From assembly GCA_030669445.1 (NCBI GenBank), contig DAOVDP010000013.1:1-14866 (forward strand): a DNA stretch of 14,866 nt. The letters run 5' to 3'. Shown piece by piece: positions 1 to 5,854 of this stretch. Position 1 is the first letter of the stretch; the number at the start of each line of letters is the position of its first letter. The translations under genes were made by a program, and so were the position numbers. The DNA comes from Candidatus Latescibacterota bacterium. Lineage in GTDB: Bacteria; Latescibacterota; MVCY01. The notes beneath the pieces were generated by a model. The model was not told the origin of the DNA and did not search any database. It worked only from the letters and a program-made list of their open reading frames with translations.

Positions 1-224
1 GTCACCGGTTTGTCTGGGAATATGCGAATCCACAGCTTTCCGCCTCGGCGAATGTGTCTGGTCACTGCAATCCTGGCTGCTTCGATCTGCCGGCTGGTGA
101 TCCAACCAGGTTCAAGTGCCTGCAACCCATATTCACCAAAGGTGAGTTGCGCTCCTCTGCAGGCAATGCCTTTCATCCGTCCTCGTTGCTGCTTCTTGTA
201 TTTTGTCTTTTTAGGCATTAACAT
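1..224 (-). CDS. rplP: 50S ribosomal protein L16, N-terminal part (3' end cut by window edge)
   Basis: L16 is a large-subunit ribosomal protein that binds 23S rRNA near the peptidyl transferase centre and the A-site tRNA elbow. Reading back from 224 gives 74 residues beginning [19 protein letters not shown] and continuing with the L16 signatures [48 protein letters not shown]. The ATG at 224 is preferred to the in-frame ATG at 218: a GAGG ribosome site that overlaps the rpsC stop lies about 9 nt upstream of 224, and L16 proteins commonly begin with two residues before the first Pro. The gap from the rpsC stop is 11 nt, as expected for S10-operon coupling. Only about the first half is present; the rest lies beyond position 1. 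Confidence 0.97.
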   Translation of the reverse strand, partial: MLMPKKTKYKKQQRGRMKGIACRGAQLTFGEYGLQALEPGWITSRQIEAARIAVTRHIRRGGKLWIRIFPDKPV

Positions 225-235
225 TTAAAATATCC

Positions 236-880
236 TCACTTGCTGAAACTATCACTGTCGATTATTTCTCCCTTATATATCCATACCTTCACGCCGATCG
301 TGCCATAGGTAGTGAAAGCAGTGGTAGTACCATAGTCAATATCTGCTCTCAGGGTATGCAGGGGAACACTTCCCTCTCTGTATTGCTCTCTCCTGGCCAT
401 CTCAGCGCCTGCCATTCTTCCCCCGCACATAACCCTGATGCCTTTGGCTCCCAGTTTCATTGTTGAAGTTACTGCTCTTTTGACCGCCCTGCGGTAGTTA
501 ATTCTCTGCTCCAATTGATTTGCGATGTTCTCCGCCACCAGTTGAGCATCGAGTTCAGGGTATTTTATTTCCTGGATATTAATATAGACTTCCTTCTTGG
601 TTAGGTATCGCAGCTCATCACGCAGTTTATCCACCTCTGCGCCCTTCCGGCCGATTACTATTCCTGGACGGGCAGTGTGAATGGCGAGGGTAACCTGCTT
701 AGCCGCCCGTTCTATGGAAACCTGTGACACTCCAGCATGGCTGAACCGGCTTTTCACATACTTGCGCAGCATTAGATCCTCCCGGAGCAGCTCGGAAAAA
801 TTCTGCCGGGCGAACCACCTCGATTTCCAGGTTTTGATGACTCCTAATCTGAATCCTACCGGGTGTGTTTTCTGCCCCAC
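236..880 (-). CDS. rpsC: 30S ribosomal protein S3
   Basis: S3 lies at the mRNA entry tunnel of the small subunit and contributes to mRNA helicase activity. The 214-residue product begins [20 protein letters not shown] (initiator read as Met), has a KH domain with the GxxG loop IGRKG in [14 protein letters not shown], and ends with the conserved C-terminal domain ([20 protein letters not shown], then LRADIDYG). The frame is open upstream to a TTG at 907, which would add MGKKNRRSN. The GTG at 880 is chosen because a perfect AGGAGG lies 6 nt upstream and because S3 proteins characteristically start at GQK-HP. It follows rplV by 10 nt, so translation is probably coupled. Length is typical for a bacterial S3. 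Confidence 0.97.
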   Translation of the reverse strand: MGQKTHPVGFRLGVIKTWKSRWFARQNFSELLREDLMLRKYVKSRFSHAGVSQVSIERAAKQVTLAIHTARPGIVIGRKGAEVDKLRDELRYLTKKEVYINIQEIKYPELDAQLVAENIANQLEQRINYRRAVKRAVTSTMKLGAKGIRVMCGGRMAGAEMARREQYREGSVPLHTLRADIDYGTTTAFTTYGTIGVKVWIYKGEIIDSDSFSK

Positions 881-886
881 ATTAGA

Positions 887-892
887 CCTCCT
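887..892 (-). promoter_or_regulatory. Ribosome binding site that sets the rpsC start
   Basis: AGGAGG on the minus strand overlaps the rplV stop codon TAG and sits 6 nt before the GTG at 880. It lies inside the longer open frame that starts with TTG at 907, so it argues for the shorter S3 product starting at VGQKTHP. Confidence 0.85.
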
Positions 893-1235
893 ATTTTTCT
901 TCCCCAATCACTACTGTGATATGACTTGACCGTTTTCTGATTGGTGTAGCTCTCCCCATGGCTCGGGGGCGAAATCTTTTCAGCGTTGGCCCCTGACTCA
1001 CACGGATATCCTTGATAACCAGCTCCTCCGTATTGACTTTTGCTCCGCCTTCTTGGTTAAGTAAGTTGGCAATAGCCGAACGAAGAACCTTCTCCACCGA
1101 GACACAGGCAGCTTTCGGAGAGAAATGGAGTGAGTTCAACGCCTCCTCCACCGCCTTGCCTCTTATCATATCAATTACTTGTTTGACCTTACGAGGGGAT
1201 ATTCTGATATATTTAGCTTCTGCCTTCGCTTGCAT
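891..1235 (-). CDS. rplV: 50S ribosomal protein L22
   Basis: L22 is a large-subunit protein whose beta-hairpin lines the nascent peptide exit tunnel. The 114-residue product starts [20 protein letters not shown] and carries the family core ([20 protein letters not shown]) and the C-terminal hairpin and tail ([20 protein letters not shown], then [15 protein letters not shown]). The start is supported by GAGGAGA a few bases upstream. In most bacteria this gene directly follows rpsS. Here rpsS lies about 7 kb away and the gene just upstream encodes a LarA-family enzyme that ends 38 nt earlier. The protein itself looks complete and normal, so the interruption has not damaged it. Confidence 0.97.
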   Translation of the reverse strand: MQAKAEAKYIRISPRKVKQVIDMIRGKAVEEALNSLHFSPKAACVSVEKVLRSAIANLLNQEGGAKVNTEELVIKDIRVSQGPTLKRFRPRAMGRATPIRKRSSHITVVIGEEK

Positions 1236-1277
1236 CTATTTCTCCTCGGGCACTATTTCGTCTTCCCCTGTTTTCAT
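1236..1277 (-). other. 13-codon ORF bridging the LarA-like stop and the rplV start
   Basis: An ATG at 1277 overlaps the LarA-like TGA as ATGA. It opens a frame MKTGEDEIVPEEK that ends in TAG immediately before the rplV ATG. It has no Shine-Dalgarno of its own, and the rplV Shine-Dalgarno lies inside it. It may be chance, or a short coupling leader that lets terminating ribosomes reach rplV. I do not claim a functional peptide. Confidence 0.25.
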
Positions 1278-2560
1278 TGTCGGGGTTTTGAATACAACTG
1301 TTCAATATCGGGCACTTTTCCGCTTGCCGGCCGGTGGAGGATCTCTCCCGCGTTTCTCACCACCAGGATTCCCTCATCCTCTCTGTCTGCATAATCCTCA
1401 ATCCTGACCTGGTCAGGGTCTAAATAGCCGAGATCTATCTTCCTGCACTTCTGTTCTGAAATGCCGGTGGCTAAGACTACTTCTATCCGAGGGGTCTCTC
1501 TGCCGTCTATGAAAGTCCCAATCCCCTTTACATGGGTGGAGTGAGCTAAAATTGCCCCCGGCACGTCTTTGAACCCACCCATTTGCTTGATAAAGTAGTC
1601 TCGGGTGTGATATCCCACCTTTTCTATAGCCTCTCCGTGGGTATAGGAAACCTCGGTTATATCAGGGGCATAGATTATCAATCTCCCCCCATCTGCTACC
1701 ACCGGTTCCAGTTTATACATACACTTCCCTGCTGTCCATAGATCCTCGTACATCTGGGGAGCAATGGACAGAACAGTGTGAAATGTTCTGTCTAAATACT
1801 TGACATTAATCCGGGCAGACAGGTCAGCCGCTTTTGACCATAACTCCTCACCGCCGGCGAAAAACCCGAACACCTTCCCCTCTTTTTCCACAAAGGAGAA
1901 GAGGGTTATGGGAAGACCTATTAGAGATACCGCTTTGTTAATGATCTGTCTGGGAGGAGTATCCTTCACCCCGTTGATCTTGGGATTAGTAATCAGGGCT
2001 CCCAGCCAGTGGAACTTGTGAATGATCTCGGGTCCGGCAATCCCTGGGAAAAGGTATTTATATCCTCCTGAGAATCCCACCACCTCATGGGGGAAAACGG
2101 GTCCCACTATCAGGAGCTCATCATATTCAAAGATTTTTCTATTTATCTGCACGGGGATACCTTCATCCATAAGTCCTTGAGATAGCTCCCGTACTTGTTC
2201 CCGAGAGATCGTCCCGATATATTTCAATTGTTCGGGATAATCCCAGTGGTGCTGAAAGATGCCGATCTTGCTGTATTTGGTCTGCCTCTCTTCTCTGGTC
2301 ATCCCCAGATGTTGATATATTTTTGTCTCATCCAAAATCGGATGGGTCCCCAGGGCAATCATAAAATCTAACTTGCTTGCCATACCCAGAAGTTGCTCTG
2401 AAATAGCCTGGAAGAAAAGATCTGTCGGTCCGGAACGAGTAGTGTCTGGAACTATAACCAGCACCCTCTTGTCCTTATAGTTCCGCTGTTGAAGAGCCTG
2501 TTTACAGACAGTGACAAGTTCTTCTCTGCTCAGAAATCTCTCCGTCTTTTCTATATTCAT
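1274..2560 (-). CDS. LarA-family (DUF2088) nickel-pincer hydroxyacid racemase/epimerase
   Basis: LarA-family enzymes use a nickel-pincer nucleotide (NPN) to racemise or epimerise 2-hydroxyacids by hydride transfer; lactate racemase is the prototype, and the family includes a D-gluconate 2-epimerase. From the ATG at 2560 the product is 428 residues. Visible motifs are the DxTR nucleotide loop (PDTTRSGP, D39, R42), GTHP with H73, PHEVVGFSGGYKYLFPG with H158 and K168, and HKFH with H184. The spacing H158-K168-H184 (10 and 16 residues) equals that of the catalytic His, the cofactor-bearing Lys and the nickel-binding His of lactate racemase (H174, K184, H200), so it should be active. The frame is open to a GTG at 2584, but that codon lies inside a repeat element. 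The start at 2560 lacks an obvious Shine-Dalgarno. The larB/C/E cofactor genes are not in the window. Substrate is inferred only: an aldonate is plausible from the neighbouring gnd and SDR. Confidence 0.85.
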   Translation of the reverse strand: MNIEKTERFLSREELVTVCKQALQQRNYKDKRVLVIVPDTTRSGPTDLFFQAISEQLLGMASKLDFMIALGTHPILDETKIYQHLGMTREERQTKYSKIGIFQHHWDYPEQLKYIGTISREQVRELSQGLMDEGIPVQINRKIFEYDELLIVGPVFPHEVVGFSGGYKYLFPGIAGPEIIHKFHWLGALITNPKINGVKDTPPRQIINKAVSLIGLPITLFSFVEKEGKVFGFFAGGEELWSKAADLSARINVKYLDRTFHTVLSIAPQMYEDLWTAGKCMYKLEPVVADGGRLIIYAPDITEVSYTHGEAIEKVGYHTRDYFIKQMGGFKDVPGAILAHSTHVKGIGTFIDGRETPRIEVVLATGISEQKCRKIDLGYLDPDQVRIEDYADREDEGILVVRNAGEILHRPASGKVPDIEQLYSKPRQ

Positions 2561-2568
2561 TATCGTAA

Positions 2569-2639
2569 TTAGCCACGAAGTCACAAAGACTCAAGAACCC
2601 CATTGTCTTGTTTTCGTGCCCTGGTGTCTTAGCGGCCAA
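2569..2639. repeat. Imperfect palindromic intergenic repeat, CACGAAG/CTAAG type (copy A)
   Basis: This 71-bp element fills the spacer between the HAD gene and the LarA-like gene. Its left arm TTAGCCACGAAGTCAC (2569-2584) pairs imperfectly with the right arm, whose reverse complement is TTGGCCGCTAAGACAC (12 of 16 matches). A second element with the same arms is at 14049-14162 in the opposite orientation. The arm of this copy matches the arm of copy B at 14 of 16 positions. It resembles dispersed small intergenic repeats that I recall from many uncultured-bacterium genomes. It encodes nothing visible and may be a small non-autonomous element or a REP-like hairpin. Confidence 0.65.
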
Positions 2640-2645
2640 AATCAA

Positions 2646-3689
2646 CTACAGGATGAGCAGCCTTCCCTCCGGGTTAAATCTCTGGTAGAGAGACCTTCTT
2701 ATCTCTTGTTTCTCTTGGTAAGAGCTTCTATGGTCATAGTCAGTCTTTTCCCAGGAAGGTGTGGTGAGAAGAGACTTGTTAAACTCATCTAAAAGTTTTT
2801 TCTCGAATTCACCAACATATTTTCCCTTAATAAAGGCCTGAAAGGCTGGGGGAAATTCATCCCAGGCCGCTTGTTCTTTCCCTGGCGGAGTAGGATAGAA
2901 CAGACCATTGTTGGCCTTAACTGCCTTTAGATCTCCGGCCCCATCTCCGAGCATCAGCACCTGATCGTCCCTATATCCGCCGGCTTTCTTGGCCAGCTCG
3001 ATGTGATGGCCCTTCGACCCCATCTCCTGCCCACAGATAAGCCGGACATATTGGGCTATCCCTTGGGCCTCCCAGTAGTCGGCCAAGTCCTTGTAGGGAG
3101 TCTTGGAGACCACTATGACATCAGCACACTGGGCCATCAGATCCAGAGATTCTCCAACATTGTTGAAGGGAGGAATTCTGGCCGATATGTAAGGAAAAGT
3201 CCTGTTCACCGCTTCGCTCCAACCCAAGAGTTTATACAAACCGAAGTTGGTAGAATTCTTCTCCAGGAATCTTTCCATACTGGGATTGCCCAGTCCCAGG
3301 TCATTCTCCCGAGCATAGGTAAGGTAGTCATCCAGAGGTTCTCTGTCGGGAAGTTGGATGTTCTTTTCTTCCAAGACCTTTTTGACATCTGCTCTTCGGC
3401 TGAGGGCAGTGAGAGTCAGTTGCACCGCGATAAAACGGTTGCAGCCTCTGTCTACAGAAAATAGATTGTAATATTCGGCTACCTCGCGGAAGTAGGACTC
3501 GATATCCCAAAGTGCATAGAATTCCAGATACTGGGGGTGGAATATGAGCATCTGTTTTCCGTTCATATTATCGGTTATACAACCATCGGTATCGATGGCC
3601 ACCAAAAAATCTTTCCCCCGCTTAAACTCTTTTAGCTGCCTCTCTGGATTTTCTCTTATCTGTTCCTCAGTCAATCTGGATAGAGCCAT
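2646..3689 (-). CDS. HAD-superfamily hydrolase with large cap domain, substrate unknown
   Basis: The 347-residue product has all four HAD motifs. Motif I is AIDTDGCITD with nucleophile D33 and acid/base D35. Motif II is VIVVSKTP with S195. The motif III lysine is K226 in GSKGHHIEL. Motif IV is MLGDGAGDLKA with D249 and D253. A region of about 150 residues between motifs I and II is the C1-type cap that selects the substrate. The C-terminal tail of about 75 residues (270-347) is polar, without a recognised domain. The start has AAGGA about 9 nt upstream. Conserved catalytic residues make it a likely phosphatase or related phosphotransferase. Its place among sugar-acid genes suggests a phosphorylated sugar or sugar-acid substrate, but that is inference. 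I see no signal peptide, so it should be cytoplasmic. Confidence 0.8.
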   Translation of the reverse strand: MALSRLTEEQIRENPERQLKEFKRGKDFLVAIDTDGCITDNMNGKQMLIFHPQYLEFYALWDIESYFREVAEYYNLFSVDRGCNRFIAVQLTLTALSRRADVKKVLEEKNIQLPDREPLDDYLTYARENDLGLGNPSMERFLEKNSTNFGLYKLLGWSEAVNRTFPYISARIPPFNNVGESLDLMAQCADVIVVSKTPYKDLADYWEAQGIAQYVRLICGQEMGSKGHHIELAKKAGGYRDDQVLMLGDGAGDLKAVKANNGLFYPTPPGKEQAAWDEFPPAFQAFIKGKYVGEFEKKLLDEFNKSLLTTPSWEKTDYDHRSSYQEKQEIRRSLYQRFNPEGRLLIL

Positions 3690-3807
3690 TCATTATGTCC
3701 TTTTCCAAAAGAGATACCTGTTTGAGACATGGCCGCTTTGCGGCAAAAATTTAGCGTTAGTATCGTAAGCCTGTTGTTATCCGAAGTTTTGACGAGTTAT
3801 CTATAAC
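3690..3807. other. 118-bp spacer between the aspartyl protease and HAD genes
   Basis: This is one of the longer gene-free stretches in the insertion. It contains a perfect 5-bp palindrome (annotated separately) and no ORF or convincing -35/-10 pair. It marks the downstream edge of the AT-rich DUF5678/protease cassette. Confidence 0.5.
3732..3744. repeat. Short perfect palindrome GCCGC-TTT-GCGGC
   Basis: A 5-bp GC-only stem with a 3-nt loop lies upstream of the HAD gene. On the minus strand the T-run precedes the stem rather than following it, so it does not have the layout of an intrinsic terminator for these genes. It could be a REP-like hairpin, an mRNA processing or stability element, or a protein binding site. 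Confidence 0.45.
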
Positions 3808-4212
3808 TTAAGACCGGCATTCCAATAAGATTTCCTTTTCAATATAGTTGAAATGAACATTAAAATGTGAAAAGAAACCTGCCTGACCTAAAAGACCAAA
3901 CGGCATATCATCCCATTCATGCGAGTAATACACATCTGCCACAAATTCAATTCCATTCAATATTAGATGTGTCTTATGGAGATACGCTAATACCGATCCA
4001 CCTATACCTGAAAAAATCTTCTGTTTCCCTTTATAGACATTGTGCCCCAATGTTTTAGCAATCCACGCAGGAAAAGTACATTCATCTGCTCCAGAATCAA
4101 CTAATGCATCAAATGTTATTACTCTGTTATCTAAGAACAATTTTACGGGAATAACAGGTCTATAGACATATTGCGCTGGCTTTTGGGTTGGAGGTGTTAC
4201 TATGTACTTCAA
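3808..4212 (-). CDS. Retropepsin-like aspartyl protease family protein
   Basis: The product of about 134 residues looks like a single-lobe retropepsin fold. It has the catalytic motif ALVDSGADECTFP (D39-S40-G41), a Gly-rich flap-like segment FSGIGGSV (about 68-74), and the family's C-terminal hydrophobic-hydrophobic-Gly motif FGLLGQAGFF (about 105-114). Such enzymes act as dimers, each subunit giving one Asp. There is no signal peptide or membrane segment. The only usual in-frame start is a TTG at 4212; no in-frame ATG or GTG exists before the next upstream stop and no clear Shine-Dalgarno is seen, so the start is uncertain. It begins 11 nt after the DUF5678-like gene and probably shares its mRNA. 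Both genes are AT-rich against their neighbours (28-35% GC in sampled 60-bp rows), which suggests acquisition as a pair. The natural substrate is unknown. Confidence 0.75.
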   Translation of the reverse strand: MKYIVTPPTQKPAQYVYRPVIPVKLFLDNRVITFDALVDSGADECTFPAWIAKTLGHNVYKGKQKIFSGIGGSVLAYLHKTHLILNGIEFVADVYYSHEWDDMPFGLLGQAGFFSHFNVHFNYIEKEILLECRS

Positions 4213-4223
4213 ATATGGGAATT

Positions 4224-4424
4224 TTATCTGCTTGATAATAAATAGCTCCTGTTTTCATTAGGAATTTTTGTTAATATAGGATCTTTGTGCCCCTTTTTAT
4301 TTGCCTCTTCAAGTGCTTCTTCAGGAGTATGCCCTTTACCTAATACCTTTTTTCTATCATAACTCAATGCTACAAAGTAACCTGGATACTTTTTTATAAT
4401 AGAGGTCATATCTATTGCTTTCAT
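4224..4424 (-). CDS. Small DUF5678-like protein, partner of the adjacent protease
   Basis: This is a 66-residue basic protein. The pattern KKYPGYFVALSYDRKKVLGKG followed by TPEEALEEANKKGHKDPIL and KIP fits the DUF5678 family: a YxGxxVAL strand, then a (K)VxGxG turn, a helix, and a DPxLxxIP ending. The family has no known function. GAGGAGAT lies about 10 nt before the ATG at 4424, and an extended -10 promoter sits about 42 nt upstream. It is followed after 11 nt by the retropepsin-like gene, and I recall such proteins being found beside that protease type in other genomes. The arrangement could be a regulator or antitoxin-like partner of the protease, but the sequence does not show this. I assign the family from pattern memory only. 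Confidence 0.65.
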   Translation of the reverse strand: MKAIDMTSIIKKYPGYFVALSYDRKKVLGKGHTPEEALEEANKKGHKDPILTKIPNENRSYLLSSR

Positions 4425-4506
4425 TGATTTTCATCTCCTCGCTCGTTTATTTGATGTTCTGTCCTATTATACCACAGATTTCTTCAATAGAAAAGGCTGT
4501 TAAAAT
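4425..4506. other. AT-rich spacer carrying the cassette promoter
   Basis: This 82-bp spacer separates the PPi-PFK gene from the DUF5678-like gene. It holds the extended -10 promoter at 4466-4474 and the ribosome site of the small gene. No stem followed by a T-run is seen after the PFK stop, so readthrough from upstream is likely as well. Confidence 0.6.
4466..4474 (-). promoter_or_regulatory. Extended -10 promoter for the DUF5678/protease cassette
   Basis: On the minus strand the sequence reads TGGTATAAT, a perfect -10 hexamer TATAAT with the TGN extension that lets sigma-70-type polymerase work without a good -35. No strong TTGACA-like box is seen 16-18 nt upstream. A start site about 7 nt downstream would leave a 5' leader of about 35 nt before the DUF5678-like ATG. 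Transcripts from here could continue through HAD and LarA-like into rplV-rpsC-rplP. Confidence 0.65.
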
Positions 4507-5823
4507 TTAACTCCTGTACCCCCAGGGCACATATTCCCTGCACTTTCGAGAAGCGAGTATCTCTCTGAATTCTGTGAATTGAGGAAGCTCGTTTCCGATT
4601 AAGGGCATTGCCCAGTTCAGGAAATCGTCGGTTACGTCCACTTTGTTCGGGGCAATCCACTGCCTGGGGAATTTCCTCTCTGAGTTAGCCACTGTATTCA
4701 AAGGTACCTTGTCATATCTAACTCTATAAGGATTACCAGGTTCTCGTATTATGGCAGCCATAAATCCCCCCTCGCCAGCTAAGGCGAGTTTCACTGCGTA
4801 TGCTCCCACCTGGTAAGCCTCTTTCAGGTCTGTTTCGGAGACGTAGGCGATCTCTCGTCTCTGCCGGGTGCCCGGCCTCTCCGACCTGGCTATCCCCCGG
4901 ACTGCCAGCCTGCTCTGCACCCTGCCCTGGGCGTCTTTTCTGTCCATCCCATTGAGATAGTTCGTAACCACCTGTTCGACCGTCTTTTCGGCAGCGCTGA
5001 ACTCTGCGTTTCCAAAGCTATCCCGTAAGACCCCTAAATCTCCCACCGAGACCCCTTCACCGATCACCACGATGCATCTTCCGAATTCTCCTATCCTCTC
5101 GTTCACCCTCTTAGTTATGAACTCTAAGTTACCTTCATAACCATCCTTAGGTAGGACTTCAGGCAGGATTATCACCAGGGGCATCTTCCTTTCCGGGTCT
5201 ACCAGCCTGGCCGCCGCAGGGATGAAACCGATCTTTCTCCCCATCACCCCAATCACCAGCACAGGGTCACTGGTATAGCTCGCTTTGTTCTCCTCGGTTG
5301 CTTCCAGAATGTTGATAACCGTACTTCGGGCTGTGCTTCCGTAACCCGGATTGTGATCGCAAATGGCAAATGTGCCATTTTCTTGTAGAGGACCACCCAC
5401 ATCGTTATCAATCGTCTTGGGAATCCCGGTGCAAACCAACTCCAGATCGTTTTCCTTAGCCAATATACTTATCCTATCAGCCGTATCCATTGAGTCGCCG
5501 CCGCCGCAGTAGAAGAAATAACCGATGTTGTGGGCCTTGAATACTTCCACAATTCTATTTAAGTCCTCGTCATTTCTTATCTTGTATCTGCAACTGCCGA
5601 TAGTTCCTGCCGAGGGAGTCCTCTCTAACAGAGCTATTTGCCGGGGAGACTGGGTGGAGATATCGATTAACTCCTCTCGGAGAACACCAAGTATCCCCAT
5701 CCTGGCCCCGTATATCTTGCCCACTTTCTTGGAAGGAAGCAACTGATCGATCGCCCCCCGCAGGCTGTTGTTTATCACTGCGGTTGGGCCTCCCGACTGG
5801 GCGATAACTGCATTGCTTCCCAT
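4507..5823 (-). CDS. Phosphofructokinase, pyrophosphate-dependent type
   Basis: The 438-residue enzyme belongs to the PFK-A fold and interconverts fructose-6-phosphate and fructose-1,6-bisphosphate. The donor-site motif AQSGGPTAVINNS opens the protein. The catalytic loop reads PKTIDND (135-141), with Lys where ATP-dependent enzymes have Gly, and the nucleotide loop reads GGGDSMDTA (107-115) rather than the ATP-type GGDGS. Both changes are those known to favour pyrophosphate over ATP, making the reaction reversible. Also present are DHNPGYGSTAR (phosphate site) and VIGVMGRKIGFIPAAARL (the MGR substrate motif). AGGAGGGAGA precedes the ATG at 5823. It follows gnd by 31 nt, so the two are likely co-translated. 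It could serve glycolysis or gluconeogenesis for the sugar-acid route. PPi specificity is inferred from these residues and could be sedoheptulose-phosphate-active as well. Confidence 0.88.
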   Translation of the reverse strand: MGSNAVIAQSGGPTAVINNSLRGAIDQLLPSKKVGKIYGARMGILGVLREELIDISTQSPRQIALLERTPSAGTIGSCRYKIRNDEDLNRIVEVFKAHNIGYFFYCGGGDSMDTADRISILAKENDLELVCTGIPKTIDNDVGGPLQENGTFAICDHNPGYGSTARSTVINILEATEENKASYTSDPVLVIGVMGRKIGFIPAAARLVDPERKMPLVIILPEVLPKDGYEGNLEFITKRVNERIGEFGRCIVVIGEGVSVGDLGVLRDSFGNAEFSAAEKTVEQVVTNYLNGMDRKDAQGRVQSRLAVRGIARSERPGTRQRREIAYVSETDLKEAYQVGAYAVKLALAGEGGFMAAIIREPGNPYRVRYDKVPLNTVANSERKFPRQWIAPNKVDVTDDFLNWAMPLIGNELPQFTEFREILASRKCREYVPWGYRS

Positions 5824-5854
5824 TCAAGCTCTCCCTCCTACTTATTGTAACTGA

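Noticed and set aside
881..907. S3 starting at TTG 907
   Set aside because: The AGGAGG at 887-892 lies inside this extension and points to GTG 880, matching the conserved S3 start.
1012..1407. Plus-strand open frame of 131 codons opposite rplV and the LarA-like gene
   Set aside because: It lies antisense to two well-supported genes, spans their junction and has no recognisable protein pattern. The other plus-strand frames in the window are similar shadows.
2561..2584. N-terminal extension of the LarA-like protein from a GTG at 2584
   Set aside because: The GTG lies in the arm of repeat copy A, and the added residues have no family support.
3732..3744. Intrinsic terminator
   Set aside because: The stem is perfect, but on the coding strand the T-run lies before it, not after it.
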